DNA of 64,000 nucleotides from Saccharomonospora cyanea NA-134 (GCF_000244975.1 NZ_CM001440.1:5103498-5167497); one strand, 5' to 3'; counted from the first letter of the stretch, positions 8,133 to 16,460 are shown. A program made the numbers and translations. The notes: generated by a model from the sequence alone, not told the origin.

Positions 8133-9532
8133 CAGCGATACTCCCGCAGACGTTCGCGAATACCGAGTGTGGCGCCGAGCGCGGCGATGACCGACAGCAG
8201 TGCGTAGGCGGGGGCGAGCAGGGTGAGCGCACCGGCAGCGGCGGAGGTGTTCTCCACGAAGTCCCGCCTCGCCGAGTCGATCGACGCGGCGAGTTCGCTG
8301 TCGACCCGGCCGAAAGCCGTGGCGGGGCTGCGCTCGTCCGTGCCGTCGATCGCGAGCAGCACCGCCTGGCGGTGCTCGCCGCCGTCGTCGAGTTGACGCA
8401 CCCGACCGTGGGCGTCCAGCCAGGCCGCCGCGTGGTCGGCGGCGGCCCGCAGGGACGTGTCCGACTCGGTCTCGGCGATGGCCTCGCCGAGGAGACCACC
8501 GCGCCCGTCGACCCCCGCGAACCGCCGGAACTGCTCGGTGAAGCCCTGCTCGTACTCCTCGCCCCCGCCCCGAGCGACCAGGGCGAGGGTCTCGTCGGCA
8601 CGGGCCTGGAGAGCGGCGATGCGCGCACGGACCAGCCGGTCGGCCTGCTCCGTGCCGTCCTCACGACCACTGCCCGCGTACACGCCCTGGATGATCAGCG
8701 CCACGGCCGTCCACAACACCAGCAGTGCCACCGCGCCCGAGGACACCAGGAGACCGACGTTGAACACCCGGTTCGTCTTGCGTTTCACATAGACCTGGGC
8801 GTAGCCGAGAGCGCCGACGAGAGCCGCCAGCGCCAGGGCGACGAACCACGGGAAGCCCGTCGCGTCGTCCTGTTCGTCGGCGAGCCTGCGCGCGTTGATG
8901 TCGTAGAGCTCCTCCGCGGCGGGCAGGATGGTGGAGCGCAGCAGCTCGGACGCCTCCCGCAGGTAGGCCGCGCCGACGGGGTAGCCCTGGCGGTCGTTGG
9001 CCTTGGCGGTGGCGATGAGGCCGGTGTAGACCGGCAACTGCCTGCTGAGGATGTCGACCTGTTCGGCGGCCTCCGGGATGCCCGCGGAGTCGGACGCCGC
9101 CTTCGCCAGCGCCGCACCCGCCTTGGCGATGTCGGTCGCATAGCGTTCGCGCAGAGCCGCGGGCTCGGTCCCCGGCGTCAGAAACGCCGTGGCGGCCGTG
9201 GCGTCGGCGTCGGACAGCGACCGGTACACCTCCTGGGCGGCCGCGGCGAGTGGTTCCCTGTGCTCGACGAGCGTGTCCACGCTGTCGTCACGGCTCTGCA
9301 TCGACAGGGTGCCGACCAGTCCGGTGAGCAGCGAGAGAACCACGATGCCGACACCGACGAGCGAGAGCTTGCCCGGCGTCGTGGCCGCCGACCGTGCCAT
9401 ACCGCGCACCAGCTCGGCAGGGAGATCGAGCAGCCCGGCGAGTCCCGACCTCGGACCGCGGTTCGCAGGCGGTTCCGAGCCGGCGCGCGCCACGGCGGCC
9501 TCGGGGCCGCCACGCGGCACGGTGCTCGTCAT
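8132..9532 (-). CDS. glnX: GlnX membrane sensor protein
   Basis: A 466-residue integral membrane protein, the partner of GlnH and PknG. One membrane segment lies near residues 45-70, followed by an extracytoplasmic helical domain of about 170 residues, a pair of central membrane segments (with charged residues around PWFVALALAALVGALGY and the next helix), a second outer helical domain, and a final membrane segment near the C-terminus. It is thought to pass the amino-acid signal from GlnH across the membrane. ATG 9532 is chosen for its GGAGG 6 bases upstream; the frame is open for 25 codons further but without a ribosome site. Confidence 0.88.
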   Translation of the reverse strand: MTSTVPRGGPEAAVARAGSEPPANRGPRSGLAGLLDLPAELVRGMARSAATTPGKLSLVGVGIVVLSLLTGLVGTLSMQSRDDSVDTLVEHREPLAAAAQEVYRSLSDADATAATAFLTPGTEPAALRERYATDIAKAGAALAKAASDSAGIPEAAEQVDILSRQLPVYTGLIATAKANDRQGYPVGAAYLREASELLRSTILPAAEELYDINARRLADEQDDATGFPWFVALALAALVGALGYAQVYVKRKTNRVFNVGLLVSSGAVALLVLWTAVALIIQGVYAGSGREDGTEQADRLVRARIAALQARADETLALVARGGGEEYEQGFTEQFRRFAGVDGRGGLLGEAIAETESDTSLRAAADHAAAWLDAHGRVRQLDDGGEHRQAVLLAIDGTDERSPATAFGRVDSELAASIDSARRDFVENTSAAAGALTLLAPAYALLSVIAALGATLGIRERLREYR

Positions 9533-9616
9533 CGCGTTCCTCCACCCAGTCTCGGCACGCGCAAACCGTATCCGAGACGGCCCGGCCGCGAGTGCGGAGT
9601 CCGGCAAGAGACCGAG

Positions 9617-9646
9617 GATCGTGCTGCTGCTGTGATCAGCACGATC
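9617..9646. promoter_or_regulatory. 10-bp inverted repeat in divergent promoter region
   Basis: GATCGTGCTG and CAGCACGATC are exact inverse complements with a 10-base spacer. They lie between glnX (leftward) and the thioesterase gene (rightward), 63 bases before the latter. The repeat could be an operator controlling either gene, or a transcript hairpin; no T-run follows it. Confidence 0.4.
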
Positions 9647-9709
9647 ACCGGTCGTGAAGTCGTCCGCGTGGTCTCGCCGCCGACCGGGCGATCATGAGAG
9701 TCTGCAGCG

Positions 9710-10120
9710 GTGAGCTACGCGCATTGGGAGATCGTGCCGACCCGATGGAAGGACAACGACGTCTACGGGCACGTCAACAACGTCGTTCACTACTCCTTCA
9801 TGGACACGGTGATCAACAACTGGCTGATCGGGCAGGGTGGTCTCGACATCCACGGCGGCGGCGTCATCGGGCTGTGCGTCGAGTCGCACTGCAACTACCA
9901 CGCCTCGGTGTCGTACCCGGAGAAACTGTCCGTGGGACTTCGGGTGGGCCACCTCGGCCGGTCGAGCGTGCGCTACGAGGTCGGCCTGCACCGTGAGGAC
10001 GCCTCGGACCTGGTGGCACAGGGACACTTCGTGCACGTCTTCGTCGACCGGGAGACACGGCGTCCCGTGGAGATCACCGGTGAGCTGCGGGAAGCGCTGA
10101 AGAGGCTGATGGTCAGCTGA
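9710..10120 (+). CDS. YbgC/FcbC-type acyl-CoA thioesterase
   Basis: A 136-residue single hotdog-fold enzyme of the 4-hydroxybenzoyl-CoA thioesterase group. The family signature TRWKDNDVYGHVNNVVHYSF (residues 11-30) includes the Asp used in catalysis and the HVNN helix start. Such enzymes hydrolyse short or aromatic acyl-CoA thioesters; the substrate here is not predictable. GTG 9710 is the only sensible start, giving MSYAHWE. The gene appears monocistronic, with a palindrome and a new two-gene operon starting 25 bases after it. Confidence 0.88.
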   Translation: MSYAHWEIVPTRWKDNDVYGHVNNVVHYSFMDTVINNWLIGQGGLDIHGGGVIGLCVESHCNYHASVSYPEKLSVGLRVGHLGRSSVRYEVGLHREDASDLVAQGHFVHVFVDRETRRPVEITGELREALKRLMVS

Positions 10121-10145
10121 AGATCCCGAGGGCCCGCCCCGTATC

Positions 10146-10161
10146 CTACGACTGGTCGTAG
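10146..10161. promoter_or_regulatory. palindromic operator-like site CTACGAC-TG-GTCGTAG
   Basis: A perfect 7-bp inverted repeat with a 2-base centre, ending 15 bases before the GTG of the membrane-protein operon. Its size and symmetry are typical of a TetR- or MarR-family operator. No regulator gene is adjacent. Confidence 0.4.
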
Positions 10162-10176
10162 ACATCGGGAGGGCCA

Positions 10177-10542
10177 GTGATCAGTGGGTTCGCCGTCGCG
10201 ATCGCGGTCTGCGCGCTCGCGGTCGCCGTCTGGAGCTTCGTGCTCGTGGCCGTCAACCGGCCGCCCACGCGCTCCCTGCTGTTCGGCCTCGCCGCCGTGG
10301 AGGCGCTGCTGCTCGTCCAGGTGGTGATCTCCGTGGTGCTGCTGGTCTCGGGGCAACGCCCCGGCAGCATGGTCACCTTCCTCGCCTACCTGGTCGGAGT
10401 GCTGCTGGTACTGCCGCTGGGCACGGTGTGGGCGCTGGCCGAACGCACCCGGTCGAGCACGGCGGTGCTGGGCGTCGCCTGCGTCACCGTGCCCGTGCTG
10501 ATCCTGCGGATGTACCAGGTGTGGGAGGGCGCAAGTGCCTGA
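10177..10542 (+). CDS. four-helix membrane protein, unknown function
   Basis: A 121-residue integral membrane protein with four predicted helices (about 5-25, 35-57, 65-85 and 97-115) and almost no soluble part. It resembles small conserved actinobacterial membrane proteins found as pairs, but I cannot assign a family function. GTG 10177 has GGGAGG 5 bases upstream. The next gene overlaps it by 8 bases, so the two form an operon, possibly a membrane complex. A palindrome just upstream suggests repressor control. Confidence 0.75.
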   Translation: MISGFAVAIAVCALAVAVWSFVLVAVNRPPTRSLLFGLAAVEALLLVQVVISVVLLVSGQRPGSMVTFLAYLVGVLLVLPLGTVWALAERTRSSTAVLGVACVTVPVLILRMYQVWEGASA

Positions 10543-10960
10543 GCGTGAACCCGAGCCCACCGCGGCCCCGCCCGCCACCGCGAGCGGGCCGGGACGGGTG
10601 CTGATCGCCGTCTACGCGATCTTCGCCGTCGGCGCCACGTCCAGGGCGGCGGCGCAGATCGCCACCCGCTTCGACGAGGCACCCGTGCCCTACGCACTGT
10701 CCGCCCTCGCCGCCGTGGTGTACGTGCTCGCCACCCTGGCGCTGGCGAAACGGGGTGTCGGGTGGTGGCGCGTCGCCGTGACGGCGTGCGCCTTCGAGAT
10801 GACGGGTGTGCTCGTGATCGGCACAGCCAGTCTGCTGCTGCCCGACGCCTTCCCCGACGCGACCGTGTGGTCCAACTACGGGATGGGCTATCTCTTCATT
10901 CCCCTGGTGCTGCCCGTCTTCGGGCTGTTGTGGTTGCGCCGCACCGCGCCGCGACGGTAG
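10535..10960 (+). CDS. membrane protein, second gene of pair
   Basis: A 141-residue protein with four predicted membrane helices (about 20-40, 52-70, 80-103 and 115-135) and a short Pro/Glu-rich N-terminus. GTG 10535 is preceded by GGGAGGG within the end of the upstream gene. The 8-base overlap implies co-translation with its neighbour. It keeps the same helix count as the partner without obvious sequence similarity. The function is unknown. Confidence 0.75.
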   Translation: MPEREPEPTAAPPATASGPGRVLIAVYAIFAVGATSRAAAQIATRFDEAPVPYALSALAAVVYVLATLALAKRGVGWWRVAVTACAFEMTGVLVIGTASLLLPDAFPDATVWSNYGMGYLFIPLVLPVFGLLWLRRTAPRR

Positions 10961-11044
10961 GTGTGGTGGCGCGTCCGGTTCGTTCGCGGAGCTCCTCGCG
11001 TGCGACGCGCTCTCGACGCCGGCTCGGCTGACGGGACGGCTTCT

Positions 11045-11068
11045 CTTCGTTCACCTGAGCGAACGAAG
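11045..11068. other. hairpin, possible weak terminator
   Basis: CTTCGTTC and GAACGAAG form an 8-bp perfect stem with an 8-base loop, 85 bases past the membrane operon and 53 bases before the next start. No T-run follows, so it may be a terminator with low efficiency or a regulatory hairpin for the downstream gene. Confidence 0.3.
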
Positions 11069-11120
11069 TGGATCGCTTCGATGTCGGTGATTGGCCCCAC
11101 AGCTGCTACACGCTGGTCGT

Positions 11121-12944
11121 ATGCCCCGACAACACACCTCCAGAGCGGGCCGAGCCCGAACCTCTCTGCCTCATGCTCTGTCCGCCCTGATCATCGGCGC
11201 GACCCTGCTGGCCCCGTCCGGCATCGCCGCAGCCTCGGGTCCGGCACAGCCCGGCGGCTCCCCGGTGAACCACCAGCCCGGTGATCCGGGCACGACCACT
11301 TTCGACGTCTTCAGTGACATCCAGGGTCACCTCGACGACTGGGACGCGGTGCTCACCGACGCCGAGCGGGCCGCACCCGGTTCCGCCGCCACGGTGATCA
11401 ACGGCGACATCGTCGACCGCGGATACGCCGAGGAGTACGACGCTGTCCGCGCGGTCATGGACGATCACGACCGCGACCAGCCGCTGCTGGCCACGTTCGG
11501 CAATCACGAGGCGTACGCGCCTGCCTGGTGTGACCAGCAGACGCTGTGCCAGCCCACCTGGCCCAACGGTTTCACACCCGAGGACCTCTACGGCACCTTC
11601 TCCGACTTCGCCGGGCGCGACAGGGTCTACGGCGAGGTGGTCGTCGACGGCGTTCCCCTGATCGGGATCGGACCCGACCAGTTGATGTGGTGGGAGGACC
11701 CGAACCTCGACGACCACGTACACATCGGCCCGGAGCAGCTGGCGTGGTTCCGTGACCGGGTGGAACATCACGGACGCACCGGCAAGCCGTTCTTCGTCTT
11801 CGCGCACTACCCGTTGTCCGACACCGTGACCCAGTCGGACGGTGACGCGGGCCGTTACCACCTGATGGAAGAGGAGATCCGTGAGATCCTCGGTGACCAT
11901 CCCCAGGCGGTCCTCTTCTCCTCCCACACCCACGCCGACATCAGCCGGGACTGGTGGGCCACCCGGGTGCGGGTTCCCGGCGGCCACCCAGACGGCTTCA
12001 CCGCGGTGGACACCGGCGCGGTGCTGAACCACCAGTACATCCAGGTCACCACCGGCCCCGAGGGTGCCGTCGTCCGCGCGCGCGACGCGCGCAGCGGCAG
12101 TGTGATCAACGAATTGACAGTCGAGAGGGCCGACCGCGGTCGTGGGCGGACGACGCTCACCCTGGAGACAGCCGTCGAGGCCGTGCAGCCGGGCGAGACG
12201 GTGGACGTCACCGCCTCGGTGGCCCACATCGGCAACGGGACGCTCGGTGGGGCGACCGTCGAACTCACCCTGCCGGACGGCTGGAAGACCGAAGAAGGGA
12301 CGACACGCTCCGTCGGCCCGGTCACCGCGGGAGAGCGGGAGAAGCTGAGCTGGACTCTGAGGGCATCGAAGACCTCCGGCAACGCCCGGGTCGGCGTCCT
12401 GGCACGGGACAGGGCCGGGCGGGAACTGGCCCGAACGACCCTCGACGTGGAGGTCGCCACGGCTCCGAACGGCGAGACCCGCGTCTCCGACCTGCCGTTC
12501 CTGACCGAGACCAACACCCACGGTCCGGTCGAACGCGACCGCACCAACGGCGGACCGGCGCCCGCCGACCGCGGAGCGATCACGATCGGCGGAAAGACCT
12601 ACGAACACGGAATCGGCATGCTGGCACCTGCCTCGGCCACCGTCTACACGGGCGGACGGTGCTCGTTGCTGACCGCGGAGGTCGGGCTGGACGACGACAT
12701 CCCCCAGGGGTCGCAACGACGCCCCCTCCCCGGCGACGACCTCGGGGACGTCGTCTTCGTCGTCGAGGCCGACGGCCGGGAGGCTTACCGCAGCGACGTG
12801 GTCCGGCAGGGCGACCGAGCTGTGCCGGTCGTGGCCGACATCGACGGTGCCGACACGGTGCGGTTCATCGCCGAGGACGCCGACGGCACCTCCTCGTGGG
12901 ACTACGCCGACTGGGGTCACGCGACGCTGACCTGCACGGGCTGA
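11121..12944 (+). CDS. secreted metallophosphoesterase with NEW3 and NPCBM domains
   Basis: A 607-residue exported protein. A signal peptide (about 1-40, ending near AAASG) leads into a calcineurin-like phosphoesterase domain with SDIQGH, GDIVDRG, GNHE and SSHTHAD metal-ligand motifs (about 60-315). After this come a NEW3-like beta domain (about 345-440; TVDVTASVAHIGNGTL) and a C-terminal NPCBM carbohydrate-binding domain (about 455-607; GGKTYEHGIGM). It probably cleaves a phosphoester on or near extracellular glycans, acting on a polysaccharide bound by the NPCBM domain. ATG 11121 gives a normal signal peptide; GTG 11091 is an in-frame alternative. It is monocistronic, with a long terminator hairpin after it. 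Confidence 0.85.
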   Translation: MPRQHTSRAGRARTSLPHALSALIIGATLLAPSGIAAASGPAQPGGSPVNHQPGDPGTTTFDVFSDIQGHLDDWDAVLTDAERAAPGSAATVINGDIVDRGYAEEYDAVRAVMDDHDRDQPLLATFGNHEAYAPAWCDQQTLCQPTWPNGFTPEDLYGTFSDFAGRDRVYGEVVVDGVPLIGIGPDQLMWWEDPNLDDHVHIGPEQLAWFRDRVEHHGRTGKPFFVFAHYPLSDTVTQSDGDAGRYHLMEEEIREILGDHPQAVLFSSHTHADISRDWWATRVRVPGGHPDGFTAVDTGAVLNHQYIQVTTGPEGAVVRARDARSGSVINELTVERADRGRGRTTLTLETAVEAVQPGETVDVTASVAHIGNGTLGGATVELTLPDGWKTEEGTTRSVGPVTAGEREKLSWTLRASKTSGNARVGVLARDRAGRELARTTLDVEVATAPNGETRVSDLPFLTETNTHGPVERDRTNGGPAPADRGAITIGGKTYEHGIGMLAPASATVYTGGRCSLLTAEVGLDDDIPQGSQRRPLPGDDLGDVVFVVEADGREAYRSDVVRQGDRAVPVVADIDGADTVRFIAEDADGTSSWDYADWGHATLTCTG

Positions 12945-12996
12945 TCCCGTGTCGGCCGAGTCCTAGCGAGTTCCAGGACGAGGGACCGCATGGTTC

Positions 12997-13040
12997 GACC
13001 CGACTTCGATCACCACGTCCGCGGTGGTTGAAGTCGGGTC
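12997..13040. terminator. bidirectional terminator hairpin
   Basis: GACCCGACTTC and GAAGTCGGGTC form an 11-bp perfect stem, extended inward by CACC/GGTG pairs to about 18 bp. It stands between the stop codons of two convergent genes. Confidence 0.75.
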
Positions 13041-13061
13041 AGCCGCGACGGTGGCTCGCGC

Positions 13062-13409
13062 TCACCAGAACACCGCGACACCGATGTTGACCAGTGTCAA
13101 CCCGGCGAGGGTGTAGAACAGCCCCTGCGCGCCCTGCGGCCTGCGCCAGAGGATGTGCGCGAGCACCAGCACGATCACCGCGATGCCGAGCTTGACCGCG
13201 ATCTTGGTGTTGTCGACCTCGTTGTCCACCAGTCCGGCCGAGGCGATCCCGGTGAGGGCCACACCCGTGAGCACCTGCGCGCCCGCGCCGGACATGAGCA
13301 CCATGCCGCTGGGCGACTGTGCCGCGGTCAGGCGCATCACCACACCGGCGACGATGAGGGCCATGCCGAGCAGGTGCAGAACGACCAGAATGTCGTAAAC
13401 GATGTTCAT
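13062..13409 (-). CDS. four-helix membrane protein under BlaI-type operator
   Basis: A 115-residue integral membrane protein with four predicted helices (about 5-25, 36-58, 68-87 and 95-113). I do not recognise a functional family. Its ATG lies 10 bases beyond a textbook BlaI/MecI-type operator, and the M56 peptidase/BlaI pair is immediately upstream on the same strand, so it is the likely target of that sensor-repressor system. A role in resisting or sensing envelope damage is an inference from this context only. Confidence 0.75.
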   Translation of the reverse strand: MNIVYDILVVLHLLGMALIVAGVVMRLTAAQSPSGMVLMSGAGAQVLTGVALTGIASAGLVDNEVDNTKIAVKLGIAVIVLVLAHILWRRPQGAQGLFYTLAGLTLVNIGVAVFW

Positions 13410-13419
13410 GGCGGCAAGA

Positions 13420-13436
13420 TACTACATGTTGTAGTA
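13420..13436. promoter_or_regulatory. BlaI/MecI-type operator TACTACA-tgt-TGTAGTA
   Basis: A perfect 7-bp inverted repeat with a 3-base centre; TACA/TGTA half-sites of this kind are what BlaI and MecI repressors bind. It sits between the M56 stop codon and the start of the 115-residue membrane protein. I saw no second copy before blaI itself. Confidence 0.7.
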
Positions 13437-13437
13437 A

Positions 13438-14334
13438 CTAACGGAGCGGCACAGCGAAGATGCTCACCGAAGTCGCGAGCGCGACCAACAGCAACGCACA
13501 CGCCAGCGGCCACACCCACGGGAACGCCGTTCGCTCCGGCTGCCGCAACCTGCGGATACGCGCCTCGACGTGCGCGGCGGCCCCCGCGACGGCCAACGCC
13601 CCCGCCGGGGTGCCCGCCGCGCCGTTGGCGTGGAACCGCTCCAACGCGCTCGCCAACGGTTCACGGCCGTGCTGCCGGGCGGCCCTGTCGTCGGCGCACA
13701 TCTCCACGAGCAGCTCGATGGTGGAACACACGCGGGTCAGCACCCGGCTGGACGGAAGCAGTCGTCGCAACGCCTGGAAGGGCGCGATCACGAGGTCGTG
13801 GCGCTCACGCGCGTGGGCGCGTTCGTGGGCGAGGACGGCGTCCAGTTCCACCTCGCTGAGCAGGCGTCGCGCTCCCGCGCTGACCACGATGCGGGGGTGC
13901 CTGCCCGGCACGCAGTAGGCCACCGCGATCGGGTGGTCCACCACGAGCGCGTCCGAGTTCGGCTGCGCCACGAGCTGCAACAGCAGCCGGTGCCGCGCCC
14001 TCGCGCGCGCCGTGCTGCGGAAGGACAGGAGCTGGTTCACCACGAGCCACGCCCCCAGCAGCAGCCCGGCGGCGACGGCGGCCAGGTGCCAGGCGTCGAG
14101 CTCCGACCACCGGCCCGGCAGGTCGAGCAACGCGGGGAAGAACCCCTGGCGGAACGGGGCGAGCCCGAACCCGAGCAGGATCCCCACCGTGGAGATCACG
14201 AACGTCAATCCGCTGATCTGCCACAACACCAGGGCCGGTCGCGGGTGGGCATGGGTCCAGCGGCTCCGCAACAACCACACCATCACCGCGACGGCGACGG
14301 CCGCCGCCGCGACCTGATGCCCGACGAGGATCAC
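13438..14334 (-). CDS. M56-family membrane metallopeptidase (BlaR1-like)
   Basis: A 298-residue integral membrane zinc protease with three or four helices in the N-terminal 110 residues, the zinc motif HERAH at 170-174 and a last membrane helix near the C-terminus. BlaR1/MecR1 proteins of this type cleave, or cause cleavage of, the paired BlaI repressor on sensing beta-lactam. This one lacks the extracellular penicillin-binding domain, as do most actinobacterial M56 proteins, so the signal is unknown. The start GTG 14334 overlaps the blaI stop by 4 bases (GTGA), so the two are translated together. Confidence 0.88.
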   Translation of the reverse strand: MILVGHQVAAAAVAVAVMVWLLRSRWTHAHPRPALVLWQISGLTFVISTVGILLGFGLAPFRQGFFPALLDLPGRWSELDAWHLAAVAAGLLLGAWLVVNQLLSFRSTARARARHRLLLQLVAQPNSDALVVDHPIAVAYCVPGRHPRIVVSAGARRLLSEVELDAVLAHERAHARERHDLVIAPFQALRRLLPSSRVLTRVCSTIELLVEMCADDRAARQHGREPLASALERFHANGAAGTPAGALAVAGAAAHVEARIRRLRQPERTAFPWVWPLACALLLVALATSVSIFAVPLR

Positions 14335-14723
14335 GTCTGCTCGCCCTGCCGCTCGGCCTCCGGGGCCGCGTCCCCGCTGAGCAACGCCTTGCGCAGCGCG
14401 TCGGCCTCGTCGCTGGTCACCGAGTTCGCGAAGTGCACCAGCGCGGAACCACGGTCGCCGCTCAACTCCAGCGCTTCGAGCATCAGCTCGGCGACGTAGG
14501 CCTCCCGCCCGGCCGCGGGCCGGTACAGCCACGCGCGGCCCTCCCGGCTGCGCCGCACGACTCCCTTGCCCGTCAACCGGGTCAGGACCGTCATCACGGT
14601 GGTGTAGGCGAGCCCGCGATCACCGAGCGCGGCGTGAACGGCACGCACACTGACGGGTTCGTCGCGTGCCCAGAGCACCTCCATCACCGCGCGCTCCAGT
14701 TCTCCGAGCCTAGCCACGTCCAC
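14331..14723 (-). CDS. blaI: BlaI/MecI/CopY-family repressor
   Basis: A 130-residue winged-helix repressor (LGELERAVMEVLW at the start, recognition region YTTVMTVLTRLTGKG about 40-54). It dimerises through the C-terminal helices and is normally inactivated by proteolysis. The cognate M56 peptidase gene overlaps its stop codon, and a matching operator lies just beyond the pair. GTG 14723 is the start used; GTG 14717 is possible. The target is probably the small membrane protein at the end of the cluster; whether it also controls itself is unclear because no operator is visible upstream of it. Confidence 0.92.
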   Translation of the reverse strand: MDVARLGELERAVMEVLWARDEPVSVRAVHAALGDRGLAYTTVMTVLTRLTGKGVVRRSREGRAWLYRPAAGREAYVAELMLEALELSGDRGSALVHFANSVTSDEADALRKALLSGDAAPEAERQGEQT

Positions 14724-14816
14724 CCCTTCGCCTATCGATCCGTCAAAGATTGAACCACGACGGGCAGGCGGCGGGGCAGGTCACCAGCGCCGGTCGGCGG
14801 GCATAGGCTTCAGCCC

Positions 14817-15236
14817 ATGATCACCGTGGCGGCCGAGGACTCCGGCTCGCTCGACGGCCGGGAGGTCGCGGCGCTGTACGGCTCGGCCGGCTGGTCGGCC
14901 TACACGCGGAATCCCGACTCCCTCGTACGCGCACTCGCCGGATCGCACCGCGTCGTCACCGCCCGACAGGAAGCGTGACTCGTCGGGCTGGCGCGGTCGG
15001 TGTCGGACGGGGCGAGCACCGTCTACGTCCAGGACGTCCTCGTCCACCCGGACTGTCAACGACACGGCGTCGGACGCAAGCTCGTCACGACGCTGCTCGA
15101 CCTTTACCCCGGTGTCCGGCAGCGCGTCCTGCTCATCGACGCCGAGCCAGGCCAGCGCGTGTTCTACGAATCACTCGGGTTCACCGAGATCCACGACCTG
15201 AGAACGCCGCTGCGTAGTTTCGTCAGCTTCCGTTGA
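14817..15236 (+). pseudogene. GNAT acetyltransferase broken by one in-frame stop
   Basis: The frame starting at ATG 14817 reads as a normal GNAT N-acetyltransferase: the N-terminal part with YGSAGWSAYTRNPD, a TGA at 14976-14978 (codon 54), and then, in the same frame, LVGLARSVSDG, the DVLVHPDCQRHGVGRKL acetyl-CoA loop and FYESLGF. Without the stop the protein would be 139 residues, the usual length. A single C-to-T change (CGA to TGA) would explain it. Restart at GTG 15000 would lack the N-terminal strand and helices. It is either a genuine nonsense mutation or a sequencing error. Confidence 0.8.
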
Positions 15237-15278
15237 GCCTCCCCGCGAGCGCACAGGCCGGGACGGACGGAACTTCCA

Positions 15279-15396
15279 CGCACGACGAAAGGCCGTCCAT
15301 ACCCCTCCCCCCGGAAGAGTGAGGGTCTTCCAAAGAGCCGACCAACCCAGCGGCTCGATGCGAAGATCGCCGCGCATTCGAGCATCTGGGGGGTCA
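15279..15396 (+). repeat. upstream direct repeat, copy 1 (toxin cassette leader)
   Basis: This leader of the first cassette matches the leader of the second cassette (23251-23362). The best block, 15353-15392, is identical over 40 bases to 23318-23357, and the outer part matches with a few differences and a short gap. It presumably carries the promoter and ribosome site (TGGGGGG). Confidence 0.85.
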
Positions 15397-16113
15397 ATGT
15401 CGGTCAGTGACCTGGCCTCTGCGGTCGATCGTGTGCTGGCCCTGCGGCCGACACCTGCATTGCAGGAAGCGAGCGGCTGCCTCGACGAGGCCGCGAACGT
15501 GCTCGGGACCATCGCTACCGGCAGCGCGGCGCCCGAACTTGCTGAGGCAGTCGAGGGTCTGCTGCGAGCGCGCGAGGAACTTGCCCGGGTTCAGCAAACG
15601 TGCAGCGCACTCGGCGAGGTTCTCGGGCGGTACCTGGCCGACATCGGGGTCGGGCGGTCGGACACCGCATCATCGACAGTGGCCCGGCCCTCTCCCACCA
15701 CGCCACATGCCAAGCCAGTCGAGGCTTCGAAACAGGCCCTGATCGCCGAGCTCCAGCGCCAAGGTCACAAGATCAGCCCGGAGCGAGTGGTGAGGATCGC
15801 GCGACTTCCGGACGAACGGGTCGTTTGGCTGGAGGAGGGTGACGACCGACGTGGCCTCCAGCACATCATCAAGAAGCATGGAGAAGATTTCGCTGGCTGT
15901 GGGATCCCGGAAAGCAAGGTCGTCGACCTGGTATTCAACGCATTGACAGAAGGACGAGAAATCGGCTACACAGCGACCGATCGGCCGGTCTACGAAGTTC
16001 GATACGGCCCCCGAGTCCAACGCGTGGCCATTACTGTGAGCGAGAACGGATTCATCGTAGGAGCTAATCCGCTCTCTCCGAGGAGCAAGGTGAAGACATG
16101 GAAGAAACAGTAG
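15397..16113 (+). CDS. putative polymorphic toxin, copy 1
   Basis: A 238-residue protein in three parts: a helical N-terminal domain (1-85) of the sort fused to toxins in actinobacteria, a Ser/Pro/Thr linker (86-112), and a C-terminal domain (about 113-227) with conserved WLEEG, GLxHI, His161, VYExxY and NGFIVGANP. Its paralogue at 23363 aligns without gaps to residue 227. The N-terminal part and the ALIAELQRQGHKISPERVVRIARLPD block are close to identical, while residues 149-227 match at only about 34 of 79 positions by hand count. A conserved delivery half with a varying effector half, and a tightly overlapping small gene, suggest toxin and immunity. A BECR-type RNase fold is possible; no activity is shown by the sequence. 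Confidence 0.6.
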   Translation: MSVSDLASAVDRVLALRPTPALQEASGCLDEAANVLGTIATGSAAPELAEAVEGLLRAREELARVQQTCSALGEVLGRYLADIGVGRSDTASSTVARPSPTTPHAKPVEASKQALIAELQRQGHKISPERVVRIARLPDERVVWLEEGDDRRGLQHIIKKHGEDFAGCGIPESKVVDLVFNALTEGREIGYTATDRPVYEVRYGPRVQRVAITVSENGFIVGANPLSPRSKVKTWKKQ

Positions 16114-16460
16114 TCAGCATCAAACTCATGTTCGACTGGCGGACAGGGCCGCTGTGGATAAAGACTGACCAGTACGCGATCAGCGATCCTTACTCTGCTG
16201 ACGAGGCACTTGAGCTGGTCCAGCTCAGTGACGCACTCGTCACCGCTATCACCAAGTGGGACGAGCAAATGCAAGCAACCTACGATGGCCGAACTCACGA
16301 GAACCTCGGCTTCGCCGATCCCCAGGAAGAAAAGAGGTGGATCGAGGAAGGCAGAGAACTCGCACAACAATTGAAGAACGAGGTAGGCGCAGGCATCAGC
16401 GTGAAGTACGTACCGCTGATCGGCGATGCCGAAACAATCGAGCTGAGAATTTTACCGTAA
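16098..16460 (+). CDS. putative immunity protein, copy 1
   Basis: A 120-residue acidic soluble protein, no signal peptide, beginning around FDWRTGPLWIK with a central helix and FADPQEEKRWIEEGRELAQQL near residues 75-95. It overlaps the toxin-like gene by 16 bases, so the two are made together. It is clearly related to the products at 24070 and 24556 (FDWxxGPxWV, RWIEDGREL, LKxEV). Neutralising its toxin neighbour is inferred from arrangement only. I recognise no named domain. Confidence 0.6.
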   Translation: MEETVVSIKLMFDWRTGPLWIKTDQYAISDPYSADEALELVQLSDALVTAITKWDEQMQATYDGRTHENLGFADPQEEKRWIEEGRELAQQLKNEVGAGISVKYVPLIGDAETIELRILP

